In this document: piece by piece, positions 1-11,715 of the stretch
How the letters are laid out: every line of letters starts with the position of its first letter
Position numbering within the stretch: the stretch's first letter is position 1
NCBI GenBank assembly: GCA_907163345.1
Contig: CAJQUN010001069.1
Coordinates: 1 to 64,000 of the forward strand
Reading direction: 5' to 3'
DNA: 64,000 bases
Source of the DNA: Haberlea rhodopensis
Taxonomy: Eukaryota; Streptophyta; Magnoliopsida; Lamiales; Gesneriaceae
Notes under the pieces: generated by a model
Databases searched by the model: none
The model's input: only the letters and a program-made list of their open reading frames with translations
What the model was told of the DNA's origin: nothing
Program-made: the position numbers and the translations under genes

Positions 1-2
1 CA

Positions 3-253
3 GGAAAATGCAGTGGAAGCCACACTGTTTTCTTGTTTTCTAGCCCACCAGAAGTGCACAATGCACCTCGGAAACAGTTGATCCACTTCGAAAAGTTGCA
101 TCTGATGCCACAAGAAGAAGTCATGGTTCAGTTCAGATCGACGTTTGCAAGCATCTTAGTGTGGTTGATGCAGCGGGTAACTGGAAAGTCGCCTTGGGAC
201 AGCATATTCTACATGTTGGAAGCTTGAAACATTCCATGACAGTGAGGATTTAA
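3..253 (+). pseudogene. GH3 beta-D-xylosidase / alpha-L-arabinofuranosidase, last exon, frameshifted
   Basis: Frame 3 reads GSHTVFLFSSPPEVH, then APRKQLIHFEKLHLMP and ends in EVMVQ. Frame 2 then resumes at 131 with VQIDVCKHLSVVD, ALGQHILHVG and SLKHSMTVRI, with a TAA at 251-253. Together these are the fibronectin-III-like C-terminus of plant BXL-type family-3 glycoside hydrolases, secreted cell-wall enzymes that release xylose and arabinose. The frame break is a tandem copy of GTTCA (126-130 and 131-135); removing one copy restores a continuous reading frame. The rest of the gene lies off the left edge. The break would replace the last 40 or so residues with an unrelated tail, so the allele is probably impaired, unless the duplication is an assembly error. 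Family assignment is confident; which BXL paralogue is not. Confidence 0.72.
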
Positions 254-1148
254 AGAAATGATCCTCCCTTATTTTTTGCTTTTGTATTTGTTTTCTTCAC
301 CTTTTCTTCGTTCTTTTTTTCCAAAGAGAGGAAAGAAAGAAAAATATCGCAAGATTAAATAGGTGAACAAGTTGGTCAATTATTACAAGGGTTTTTCTTA
401 CAATATGAAACCAATAGAACTCGATGATATTATCTCTGTTATATTCACTCCTATTTCATACCTGATTCGTATGCAGTGTAATATTAGTTGGTTTTGTTGA
501 AGCCATCATTCTTTGCTAGAAATTCTGAAGCATGCAAGTACAGCAAATGAATCTGAGGCTGATGTGTCTCCAAGAATTCGAAACGTTGTTGTCGTCAATG
601 ATGAGCGCTCTCTTTTATGCTCGCTCTGTTAAGAATCATGCACATATAACGATCAAAATGAATCAAGATACAAACGATCATGCAAGAATAAGAACACGAG
701 AAGAACTCGAATTTGCTTCGTTCGAATCCCAAATGATCATAGTTCGGTATAAACTCCCTAAATGAATCCACTATGATCGAATCAAGTTACAATATACAGA
801 TTTCACAGAGTACAAGTCAATCCCATCAACTAGATTACAGCAGGAATTCGAAATACGCAGCACCCCTTTCTTGATAACAATACACACGTAGCAGTGTGTG
901 TTTCTTGGAGGAGAAAGAAGATTGAAGCAGTTGGATTTTATTCTGTTGCAGAAAATCTAAAGATGGCTCAAGGAGAAGGAAAATATCAGTTTCCAACTTC
1001 TCTCCTTCTATAATGCAGTACATTCAACCTTGTCCAATGGATGTGAATGGATCGATCTTAGCCCTTCAATCAGCATATATGGAGGCAATTGATCTTCACA
1101 CACTATTTAGGTAGAGCTTAAAGGGCTCTTCTCCAAAAAAATTTGGGG
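254..1148. other. 3' flank of the GH3 gene, no gene seen
   Basis: A T-rich stretch after the stop (254-345) fits a 3' UTR. The short open frames at 532-765 and 835-1023 show no recognisable protein family and no splice context. The stretch ends at the target-site duplication of the LTR element. Confidence 0.5.
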
Positions 1149-1918
1149 ATATCTGTGATGTCCGGGGATTAATGACGTTAATCCCGGTATGGTAATAATC
1201 CTTGATGGATTTTTAATTGTGGCAATTAGGAATTAATTACGGTTTTGGATCTCCCGATGTTATTAAATCGGGCATTGGGGATCGTTGGATCCAAAAGTCG
1301 AGGTTGTATTCTCATTTTGGTGGAAAACCTATGAGTTGGGTTTTTGGTGGGACTTGGTGTCCGGGGTGCTTTATGTTGGGGCTGGTAGGGAGATTTGTTA
1401 CTGGAGAGAGAGTTTTTGAAAACCGATGATTTTTAATGAATCATGATGATGTTTTGTGGAGGCATTGGTGTGTTGGGGTATTTTTGCTATATATACCCGT
1501 TGGACTCGAGATCTCCGTCATTTTGGCACGGAATCACTTATCTCCCTCCCCTCTCCCCCTCTTATCGTGTAACCCCCCTTTCCCCTAACCCTCATCTTTT
1601 CTCTTTGGAGAAAAATGACCGGAGGCTTGATTTAGGAGCCGGATTCTTCGAAGATAAGTTGGTAATCTCCTTCCCCTCGCTTTTTATCTTCGTTTGGATT
1701 GTGATTTTGTTGGTTTTAGTTGGGTTTTGAGTTTAGTTTGGTTGGGTGATTTTGTTGAAAATCATAAAATCTTTTGGTTTGTTTTATTTTGGGTTGAGCA
1801 CCCTTGTTGGAGGTCCTTATATGTGGATTTGTTGTGGTTTTGAGTTGGGAGGAGTTGGGGTATGAATTGTGGAGGTTTCAAGCTTTTGAAAATGGAGATT
1901 TTCGTGTTGCAGGTCGTA

Positions 1919-2075
1919 GCGATCGATCGCCTGTGGCGAGCGATCGATCGCCCGCTGGCAGTGGGCTTTTCAGCATTGTGGCGATCGATCGCCACTTTTG
2001 AGCGATCGATCGCCATATCGAGCGATCGATCGCTAAGGGGCTAGCGATCGATCGCCCGGTATAGCGATCGATCGC
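1919..2075. repeat. Seven-copy GCGATCGATCGC palindrome array (5' LTR)
   Basis: The exact 12-bp palindrome GCGATCGATCGC occurs at 1919, 1940, 1981, 2002, 2022, 2044 and 2064, with unrelated 8-29 bp spacers. Each copy could form a hairpin in RNA or bind a symmetric protein. Every copy carries several CpGs. Confidence 0.95.
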
Positions 2076-2520
2076 CAGCAGGGGATTTTTGTTTTCTTGG
2101 CTTTTTCGTGGGATTTTGGATTTGCGACTTAAATGGTCGGCTTCCGGGACAATGTTCACATTCCAATGGGAATGCTAGACTTTTAAAATGGTTTGGTTGG
2201 AGCCAAATTAATTAAACGGAACTCTCGGTTGAGTTTTTGGCTATCTTTTAAACACTTTGAATTGTATTTTTTGGGTGTTTATGCATGTTTAGCTGGGGTG
2301 GCTTTTTATTTTTGGTAATCGTCAAGGATTGACGATGGGTTTTGAGGTTTGCAAACGTGCGTGGGCACTGATCGCATGCTTATTCTTGATTTTTGAGTTG
2401 TTTATTGTGTTTTAGCACATATTTCTCGAGGCGTGGAACTCAAGCAAGGTTTTGTCTTGGACTACGAAAACTTAAGGTACGTATGACGTACGAGCATGGC
2501 CTATTATAGTGTTTGCAACT

Positions 2521-2700
2521 GTAAATGCATGGTGTGTGATAATTGTACTAAATGGGTATTGGAACACATGGTGTGTGATAATTGTACTAAATGGGTATTG
2601 GAACACATGGTGTGTGATAATTGCACTGTATGGACATTGAAATATGTGGCATGTGGTAATTGCATCGGATAGGTATTGAAATGCATGGTGCAATGAGATT
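2521..2700 (+). repeat. About 46-bp tandem repeat inside the 5' LTR
   Basis: The unit reads like GGTGTGTGATAATTGTACTA followed by AATGGGTATTGGAACACAT. Two near-identical copies are followed by two diverged ones. The 3' LTR has one copy fewer (8912-9050), so copy number changed after insertion or between lineages. Confidence 0.8.
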
Positions 2701-3758
2701 TGCTACAGATGGATAACAATATGCATGGTAAATAGTATTTGCGTCAAATGGTTATTCATTGGGAACCATACGATGCCGCTATTGAGCGAGCAATGATTTG
2801 GGATGCGATCGCCGTTGAGCGACCATCGGTTATGACGCCGCTATTGTTGAGCGTGCGCGAGGTTTAGTATGCCGCCATTGTGGAGCGAGCAATGAAACAA
2901 GAATATGGAATTATTGGTTAGATATATGTGATATCTATGGTCTTTTATATTATGTTTTTACCATATTGATCATGGAACTGGCATAATAGAACGGTATTAG
3001 TTAATCTATGTGACGATTGACTGGCTTTGAGAATTTGATGAGTTTGGTTATTTTGAGAACAGGGACGATACAGGGGATCCTGGATGAGGGTGTTACCATC
3101 CAGGGAGTATCATTTAAATTATAGCATTTACATTCTGTATTTGAATTGCAATGTTATGCTTATTGGATTGGTGGTATTGGTATGCTCACCCCGTGTGGGG
3201 GCTGTCTCTGTTGGGGCAGGTAACACAGGTGCATCAGTAGCTTTGGAGTTGAGCTCGGGCTGTTGATAGGGGTACTTCCAGGATCGAGGTACCAGAGCTG
3301 GTTGAATAAGTACACAGATCCAGTGTTGAGATCGAGCTGTGCTTGGGAGGTGCTTCCAGGATTGAAGTACCAGTAACGGTATCCGGTAGAGTGTTTTATA
3401 CATCAGATGCACGCTTGTTCATTGGGTGCTCTTATGTGAGAACATTTTATGTGTATATGGAATGTATAAATGGGCTACGGCTTCTCTCTGTTCATTTATG
3501 GTTTGCATGCAATTAAATGTGGAATTGCTAAATGAACTAAGAGCATGTTAGTGTATTATGGGGGTGCATGTCATATATGTAATCTTGGTTGGGGGATTTG
3601 CCTATTATGTGGATTGAATGCCAAGAAATTTTATGGATCATTAATTGGTGTGGCAACTTTGCATATGGCTTTTCCCCATGATAGTATGATTATAGGCATT
3701 AATGGTATGGATTAATACACTAATAACGGGGTAAGGGCAACGGGGGTCCTTACATTAG

Positions 3759-3770
3759 TGGTATCAGAGC
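3759..3770 (+). other. Primer binding site (tRNA-Met type) of the LARD
   Basis: TGGTATCAGAGC, the usual plant LTR-element match to the 3' end of initiator tRNA-Met. It sits 4 bp past the 5' LTR. Confidence 0.85.
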
Positions 3771-4099
3771 AGTGGTTAGCTCTTTGGGGCTGTTGAGGGC
3801 CTAGGAAAATGATAATGGGAAATGGAGAAACACATACTTATGCATGATGGTAGTTAGTGTTGGGTGACACAACCATATTGCTTATGTGCGTTTATGATAT
3901 GTGTTTCATAATTGGATTATGTTGTTGCTAACCATGGTGGTTTGCAGGGTCTTATATGAGACATGGATTATGCATTACGGTTGCATATATATCGGAGTGA
4001 TGATTTTAATGCTTTGCCGCTAAATGTTGAAGCGATGGTAAATTCCGCATGTCACATTTGAAGCGAGGTGCATTAAAATACACTCATGGCGATGTCTAT

Positions 4100-4900
4100 C
4101 GGAATACGGGTTATGCATTACGGTTGCATGAATGGCGTAGCGATGTGAATACTTGCCGCTTCATGGCGTAGCGATGTGAATACTTGCCGCTGATATGAAG
4201 CGAAAACACGACCGCTGTCATATCTTAGCGAGGGGTATTTCCGCTGTCATGATTAAAACGAGGAGTAATGGTGCCGCTGTCATACCGTAGCGATGAGAGA
4301 ATATTTGCCGCTGATATGAAGCGAAGAACACAGCCACTGTCATATCGTAGCGAGGGATTTATTTGCCGCTGGTATGTCAAAGCGTGGTAGCGATGAAGAT
4401 ATTTGACGCTCATATGAAGCGAAGAACACGACCGCTGTCATATTATAGCGAGGGATATCATTCCGCTGTTCTATAGGCCGATGGTTTATGCCGCCGGGTA
4501 TTCTTAGCGATGGTTCATTCCGCTATTCTATAGGCGATGGTTTATGCCACCGGGTATTCTTAGGGATGGTTCATTCCGCTATTCTATTGGCGATGGTTTA
4601 TGCCGCCGGGTATTCTTAGCGATGGTTCATTCCGCTATTCTATTGGCGATGGTTCTTGCCGCCAGGTATTATATAGCGACGGGTCTTTCCGCTACATCTA
4701 TTGGCGATGGTTCATGCCGCCAGGTATCGTATAGCGATGGTACATTCCGCTACATCAATGATGATGGTTCGTATCGCCGGATATCTATAGCAATGTTTCA
4801 TGCCGCTGACTTTATGGCAAAGGATCATGCCGCTGATTCTATAGCGATGGGTTATACCGCTATGTGGGTAGCACTGGATTACGCAGCCTACGAGCGATGG
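4100..4900. repeat. Tandem AGCG/CGCT inverted-motif array
   Basis: A roughly 28-bp half-unit alternates TAGCGATG with TGCCGC or TTCCGCT. Two half-units make a 56-bp repeat, clearest at 4458-4780, where GCGATGGTTTATGCCGCC and GCGATGGTTCATTCCGCT alternate. The left part (4100-4450) uses a longer unit around ATATGAAGCGAA and CGCTGTCATAT. AGCG and CGCT are reverse complements, so neighbouring half-units can pair. Confidence 0.85.
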
Positions 4901-7534
4901 ATGCTACTTATGTACCGCGGGTGGACGATGGATAAGGTATTCCGCTATCTTGATAGCGATGAGGTATGGCATAATACTTTTGTTATCAGTATTGTGAATA
5001 TGGTGTGTTGTTATTTACTGTCATGTGTTCGACGATGAAATTATGGATGTCGTGTATCGACATGTACCGTCATGTGTTTGGTGATGAAATTATGAGTGTC
5101 GTGTATCGTCATATGTTTGACGGTGTTACTTGGGATGTCTATGTGGACGCTTGGCGTCGTTTTGATGAATAATACATTCATGTTTATGTATTTGGTTGTA
5201 TGGTTTGAGTGCCGATGGTGAGCACATGGTAGAGTCTGGGTCACTAGTTGACGAGACCTTTTTGCCGAGCAGGTTTGCTCGATGGAGCATTGGATGCATT
5301 ATATCGGTGAGAGTACTGCATCATGTTATAGAGGTAAATATGTGTCGAGCAATGATTCCCTTGGGTATGCTCGCTGGGATGGCTAAAGCCAAGCAATTGG
5401 GTGGTAAGAGTAGTCATTGAGGAAACTACTCGCTTGTTGCTTTGATGTGTGTTAGACATGGGCACACCCACCCTGAGGGTGTGGAAAAGTCCTAATGGAT
5501 TAGGATTGCATCGTATTTGAGCCAGGACACTGGGTTGTCCATTGTGATTTGGTGTTTTAGAGATGTGTTGGGTGATGACCCACAACTCTAATGGTTTGTA
5601 CGGTATGGTATACCGGGATGGAACGCGTGTCACATTGATAGGTTGGTATGAGCCTATGGGGCCAACGAACCGGTAGCCAGGTATTGTTTGCAGTACCTTG
5701 GTGTGCTTGTGTTAGCCTTTATGCTGCTCGTCGGATTCGAGCTAGGTGAATCGTATGGTGATACGATGAGGGATTTGGTAGACTTTTGTAGTCTCCTTGT
5801 GGCACGATGATTGAGGCAGGGAGTACCTCACGGAGACGTTTATACGTCAAATGATTGAGAGACTTGTTTTGGGGCAGCTCAATTATGTTGGGAATGCCAA
5901 CGTGAGTGTCGACAAGTCGTGGTTAGCTCTAGTTGAGCATCCTTGCATATGGAATGCAACGGGAGTCACGATTGGATTTGTAGGATATAAATAGTGGGGT
6001 AACACTACTATACCGATTTCTATCTCTTGGAGAGACTTGGATTATACTGTCGTGGTGACAGCTAGTATTGGTTGAGGATTGATTGTGAATCAACCGGGGT
6101 AAGCCCTACTAGTGTTGGACTGGGCGATGGCTTCGTACTTCTGGTGAGACGTTCGATGAGACGTCTCCGGAGAGATGCTCGAATTGTGTAGTACTATGGC
6201 ATTAGTACAGAGCATCTTTAGTCTGAGTATACATGGCGTATACATGTTTCGATTTGGTAATAGTTGCTTTGATGCACTATTTTGAACCATTTGCATACGT
6301 TTGGTTCCGTGATATGTTTTGGTAAATGTAATCCGGTTTCCGAACGGTGGTTCGAGGATTTGAGGATCATGGGTTCATGACATTTTCCTTAAGAGGAAGG
6401 CGGTATTATGATACCTATCGGTTGAATCTTTTGGGGAGATTCGTCGTTTTGGTTCGCGTGGTGTTGATGTGGGAATCACACCCTTTGGTTTTGCTTTGTC
6501 AACCATTATTCTCTGTGGGGCGAGAATGATTGGGGATTGACAGTTAATTTTGAGATTTTGGGTATGATTGGAGATACCCGAGTCTATTGCTTTGAGTGTA
6601 CTGTTGTGTTGGTGCGTGGACATGTATGCCGGTGTGGGTATACAAAGGCCAGCATTTTCTTGGTACTCGTCGAGCATCGGATCTATATGCTTTGATGAAT
6701 GAATCTCCGGTGAGAGATTGTGACACCTTGAGATTGTAATCTCAATGGCACGATATATTCTGAGGAATGATCGTGGGGTACGGTTGACTTCTCTGAGGAG
6801 GGATTGTCGTGTTTCGAGACCATGGTAATTCATGTTGGATAATTCGATAGCCTTCCTGTTTTAGGATTGTTGGATCCAAGGATAAATGGGGGATGGCCGG
6901 GATTCGGGTTTGTTTAGTGCCATGGTTGACACACGTGTAGGAATGTATTTGTTTGTCTTGCATGTCCCATGTGGAACTTGAGACTTTGTGGGGTCTTGAT
7001 GGTGTGTCAGGACCAAGATATGGTTTCTTGGAACACACCGTTGTAAACATCCTCGGAGATGTGCTTTGTGTAGATCGGTGACCGTGGGTGACCCAATCCG
7101 GGTTGCAAGTGGTGCAACTACTCCTTTGGAGGAGATGGACTGGGAAGCGAAAACCGGATTTTCTGTGAGTATACTGTTGTATACCAGTGGTCCTCATCAT
7201 GACAATGCGTGTCGAGCGTCGTGGGCAGGTGGTGGATATCACGGGATGATATCTATGTCAGGACCAATGGAGATTTGGTTGATTTGCAGTCGTGGTGGAC
7301 TGACTTCTGGGACGACTCACGTCGAGGTATGTGGTTATCTTTCGGGTTTGTATTGGTTTTGGCGTTTGCTCTATTTTAGAGTTTGGTGCGAGATGGGTGT
7401 TCTCGCAGTTGTTAATTCGATTCTAATATGGTCCAGAATCGGGGTTGTGGCTTTGTTTTGGTTGTGTAGTCCTGGTTTTACGTGGAGTACACCGGTGCAA
7501 TTTCGAGGACGAAATTTTTTTAGTATGGGATAAT

Positions 7535-10095
7535 TGTGATGTCCGGGGATTAATGACGTTAATCCTGGTATGGTAATAATCCCTGATGGATTTTTAATTG
7601 TGGCAATTAGGAATTAATTGCGGTTTTGGATCTCCCGAGGTTATTAAATTGGGCATTTGGGATCGTTGGATCTAAAAGTCGAGATTGTATTCTCATTTTG
7701 GTGGAAAACCTATGAGTTGGGTTTTTGGTGGGACTTGGTGTCCGGGGTGCTTTATGTTGGGGCTGGTAGGGGGATTTGTTACTGGAGAGAGAGTTTTTGA
7801 AAACCGATGATTTTTAATGAATCATGATGTATTTGTGGAGGCTTTGGTGTGTTGGGGTATTTTTGCTATATATACCCGTTGGACTCGAGATCTCCGTCAT
7901 TTTGGCACGGAATCACTTCTCTCCCTCCCCTCTCGCCCTCTTATCGTGTAACCCCCCTTTCCCCTAACCCTCATCTTTTCTCTTTGGAGAAAAATGACCG
8001 GAGGCTCGATTTAGGAGCCGGATTCTTCGAAGATAAGTTGGTAATCTCCTTCCCCTCGCTTTTATCTTCGTTTGGATTGTGATTTTGTTGGTTTTAGTTG
8101 GGTTTTGAGTTTAGTTTGGTTTGGGTGATTTTGTTGAAAATCATAAAATCTTTTGGGTTTGTTTTATTTTGGGTTGAGCACCCTTGTTGGAGGTCCTTAT
8201 ATGTGGATTTGTTGTGGTTTTGAGTTGGGAGGAGTTGGGGTATGAATTGTGGAGGTTTCAAGCTTTTGAAAATGGAGATTTTCGTGTTGCAGGTCGTAGC
8301 GATCGATCGCCCGCTGGCAGTGAGCTTTTCAGCATTGTGGCGATCGATCGCCACTTTTGAGCGATCGATCGCCTCGCGCCAGTAAGGTCTGGCGATCGAT
8401 CGCCATAATCGAGCGATCGATCGCTAAGGGGCTAGCGATCGATCGCCCGGTATAGCGATCGATCGCCAGCAGGGGATTTTTGTTTTTCTTGGCTTTTTCG
8501 TGGGATTTTGGATTTGCGACTTAAATGGTCGGCTTCCGGGACAATGTTCACATTCCAATGGGAATGCTAGACTTTTAAAATGGTTTGGTTGGAGCCCAAT
8601 TAATTAAACGGAACTCTCGGTTGAGTTTTTGGCTATCTTTTAAACACTTTGAATTGTATTTTTTGGGTGTTATGCACGTTTAGCTGGGGGGCTTTTATTT
8701 TTGGTAATCGTCAAGGATTGACGATGGGTTTTGAGGTTTGCAAACGTGCGTGGGCACGTGATCGCATGCTTATTCTTGATTTTGAGTTGTTTATGTGTTT
8801 TAGCACATATTTCTCGAGGCGTGGAACTCAAGCAAGGTTTGTCTTGGACTACGAAAACTTAAGGTACGTATGACGTACGAGCATGGCCTATTATAGTGTT
8901 GCAACTGTAAAATGCATGGTGTGTGATAATTGTACTAAATGGGTATTGGAACACATGGTGTGTGATAATTGCATTGTATGGACATTGAAATATGTGGCAT
9001 GTGGTAATTGCATCGGATAGGTATTGAAATGCATGGTGCATGAGATTTGCTATAGATGGATAACAATATGAATGGTAAATAGTATTTGCGTCAAATGGTT
9101 ATTCATTGGGAACCATACGATGCCGCTATTGAGCGAGCAATGATTTGGGATGCGATCGCCGTTGAACGACCATCGGTTATGACGCCGCTATTGTTGAGCG
9201 TGCGCGAGGTTTAGTATGCCGCCATTGTGGAGCGAGCAATGAAACAAGAATATGGAATTATTGGTTAGATATATGTGATATCTATGGTCTTTTATATTAT
9301 GTTTTTACCATATTGATCATGGAACTGGCATAATAGAACGGTATTAGTTAATCTATGTGACGATTGACTGGCTTTGGGAATTTGATGAGTTTGATTATTT
9401 TGAGAACAGGGACGATACAGGGGATCCGGATGAGGGTGTTACCATCCAGGGAGTATCATTTAAATTATAGCATTTACATTCTGTATTTGAATTGCATTGT
9501 TATGCTTATTGGATTGGTGGTATTGGTATGCTCACCCCGTGTGGGGGCTGTCTCTGTTGGGGCAGGTAACACAGGTGCAGCAGTAGCTTTGGAGTTGAGC
9601 TCGGGCTGTTGATAGGGGTACTTCCAGGATCGAGGTACCAGAGCTGGTTGAATAAGTACACAGATCCAGTGTTGAGATCGAGCTGTGCTTGGGAGGTGCT
9701 TCCAGGATTGAAGTACCAGTAACGGTATCCGGTAGAGTATTTTATACATCAGATGCACGCTTGTTCATTGGGTGCTCTTATGTGAGAACATTTTATGTGT
9801 ATATGGAATGTATAAATGGGCTACGGCTTCTCTCTGTTCATTTATGGTTTGCATGCAATTAAATGTGGAATTGCTAAATGAACTGCGAGCATGTTAGTGT
9901 ATTATGGGGGTGCATGTCATATATGTAATCTTGGTTGGGGGATTTGCATATTATGTGGATTGAATGCAAGAAATTTTATGGATCATTAATATGGTGTGGC
10001 ACTTGCATATGGCTTTTCCCCATGATAGTATGATTATATGCACTAATGGTATGGATTAATACACTAATAACGAGTTAAGGGCACGGGTCTTTACA
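7535..10095 (+). repeat. 3' LTR of the LARD (2561 bp)
   Basis: Nearly identical to 1154-3754 along its whole length. Differences are scattered substitutions plus indels in the palindrome array and the 46-bp tandem repeat. It ends CTTTACA at 10095, directly before the ATATC target duplication. Confidence 0.88.
8299..8466. repeat. Seven-copy GCGATCGATCGC palindrome array (3' LTR)
   Basis: The same palindrome at 8299, 8340, 8361, 8392, 8413, 8434 and 8455. Compared with the 5' LTR, the second unit is missing and a different unit is present near 8372-8403. The count is again seven but the spacing differs. Confidence 0.93.
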
Positions 10096-10100
10096 ATATC

Positions 10101-10339
10101 TTTTGCAGAATTTGACGAGTTCATTTATGGTTTGTATAATCTGTCTAAACATTAAATTAATACTTTCTTCGGGTTCCATTTTAAAGGTCTCCTATTTTAT
10201 TTGAAAAAATTCAACTCCTTCACTTTAGTGTTACCCTCATGACACACATGAAACTTGCCGTAGATTTGTCTCTGTTGTACACATAGAAATACAATTCTTC
10301 TCAATCATATAAAAGCACAATGCAAATATTTATGAGAGC
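10101..10339. other. A+T-rich spacer, nothing recognised
   Basis: Lies between the LARD target duplication and the inverted-repeat element. No open frame, RNA gene or repeat was recognised. Confidence 0.4.
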
Positions 10340-10642
10340 TAACGGTGGATTACCCCTATGATTTTGAAAATAGGCAGTCTACTCCTGTGGTTTTAAAAAT
10401 AGGCATTTTACCACATTGTGGTTTTGAAAATAGATAGATTATCATCCCGTGGTTTGAAAATAGGCATTTTACCTCCCTTGGTTTTGAATATAGACATTTT
10501 ACCCCGTTGTACTTTGCGAATAAATGCAAAATACGCCCTACGTGGATGCCATTTTTTTGCAAATCACAAAGGGGTAAAATGCATATATTCAAACCACGGG
10601 ATAATCTGCCTATTTTCAAAACAACGGGGGGATAATCCGTCA
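10340..10642. mobile_element. MITE-like inverted-repeat element with internal tandem units
   Basis: The left end TAACGGTGGATTACCCC and the right end, read in reverse as TGACGGATTATCCCCC, are inverted repeats. Both continue into TTTTGAAAATAGGCAG. Between them a roughly 35-bp unit (GGTTTTGAAAATAGGCATTT) is repeated about four times, and reverse copies occur at 10565-10625. The open frames on both strands merely translate these units. No convincing target duplication was found. Confidence 0.6.
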
Positions 10643-10976
10643 CTAGTTCTATTTATCACCTTAGTATTTAGAGATTCAAATCCATCCTCCTATTTGAAAT
10701 CTTCTGTTTTCTTAGAAATATTTTTGCTTTCAAATTACTTCATATGAATATATGTACATTTTACAATTATCTTTCACAAATCATAATCTAAGGTTTGGGT
10801 ATATAATAAACTTGATAGATACTAAATAAGATTTTTATGGCTACTTTATTGTTTTTCAAATGATTTTACAAAACTTTTGAGTGTTTTCCCGAAGGATAAA
10901 TGCCAATCAGTCAAATAAAAAAAATAACTAATAATATAAATGAAAGTATTAAAAAACAATAAAGAATGCAAGAATG
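10643..10976. other. A+T-rich spacer
   Basis: No gene, RNA or recognised repeat. Confidence 0.4.
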
Positions 10977-11715
10977 TGTTAGCAATATTCTACGATAAAA
11001 GGATTACATCGCTTTTTCTCGGTCACAAGTTCATTAAATTAGAGATTCACTAAATTTTCTTGGCCCTGAGGACTACAAGCTAACCACACAAACCTCTCGA
11101 GTCTTCTTGGTCACAAGTTCAAGCTAACTACACTAACTTTATTTGACGGTGGCTTGTACAAGTTTCCGATTTCTCAAAAGTTACACTTTTAGTGTACACA
11201 AATTATAGATGAAAATTCCCTTGCAAGAATGAATTGGATTAGTAAAATAACTCCAAACCCTCAAGAATGGAGTCCAAGGTAATGAACTAAGAACAAAAAC
11301 GAGGACTTGCGAGATTGGTTGAGTTGAGTTGAATAACTTATATTTTGCATATAATTCTTGCCCTTTCATTTTTCTTTAGCTCTAAGGCCTCTATTTATAG
11401 TAAATTTGGCCAAAATGCTACATTCAAACTAGTCGTTTCGTATCAATTTATACTTAAAAGCTCTTTTGATATACAAAACTTCCACAAAACCTTCAAGTTT
11501 TAATGGGTATAAAATTTGAATTTTTATTCTATTGGGAGAGAGAGACCATATATTTATAATATATCCCGTGTCAGAAAGAGTTCAACTCAAATTACACATT
11601 TTATCTGATGAGTTAATTCAAATTCATATCTATCAAATAAAGTTTGAATCCAATGAGATATGAATGCATCTTAGGTTGTTGGTAACAAGCCTGGCCCATG
11701 CACCTATATCTATCA
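10977..11715 (-). repeat. Decayed copia-type LTR (minus orientation)
   Basis: On the minus strand it runs TGATAG...CTAACA with a TATAAATAGAG promoter element (rc of 11391-11402). It is placed as an LTR because the DNA just beyond it (11716-12118) matches the pol-to-LTR spacer of the copia at 61537-61960. Boundaries are inferred from the TG/CA ends. Confidence 0.5.

Larger units (their letters stand above)
1154..3754 (+). repeat. 5' LTR of the LARD (2601 bp)
   Basis: Starts TGTGATGTCCGGGG and ends GGGGGTCCTTACA. A TATA-like TATATATA lies near 1488, so transcription probably starts around 1520. The pyrimidine-rich leader at 1545-1610 and the palindrome array at 1919-2075 would then be in the RNA. 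Further along are ACGTATGACGTACGAGC (about 2478), a 46-bp tandem repeat (2521-2700), the CCGCT/GAGCG cluster (2773-2893) and a CCCCGTGTGGGG stem-loop (about 3190). Confidence 0.88.
3755..7534 (+). other. LARD internal domain, no coding signature
   Basis: 3780 bp between the LTRs. The open frames here, including a 164-codon one at 4544-5038 that only translates the tandem array, show no retroviral motif such as YVDD, D-D-E or CCHC. From about 5040 the sequence is G/T-rich with short ATGTGTTTGRYGATGAAATT-like repeats. It ends in a conserved pol-terminus-like string (7502-7521). I infer that coding DNA was replaced rather than mutated in place. Confidence 0.7.
1154..10095 (+). mobile_element. 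Large non-autonomous LTR retrotransposon (LARD), gypsy-like
   Basis: Two direct repeats (1154-3754 and 7535-10095), each TG...CA, bracket 3780 bp of internal DNA. ATATC at 1149-1153 and 10096-10100 is a perfect 5-bp target duplication. TGGTATCAGAGC at 3759-3770, four bases after the 5' LTR, is a tRNA-Met primer binding site. No open frame inside carries gag, protease, RT, RNase H or integrase motifs, so the element must borrow proteins. TTCGAGGACGAAATTTTTTT just before the 3' LTR (7502-7521) is like the pol-end/polypurine zone of plant Ty3/gypsy chromoviruses, which suggests the parental lineage. The polypurine tract itself is weak (AGTATGGGATAA). Confidence 0.9.

Noticed and set aside
4544..5038. 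164-codon plus-strand frame in the LARD interior
   Set aside because: It translates the 56-bp tandem array (a period not divisible by three), so the peptide repeat is not maintained in one frame; no start context or homology.
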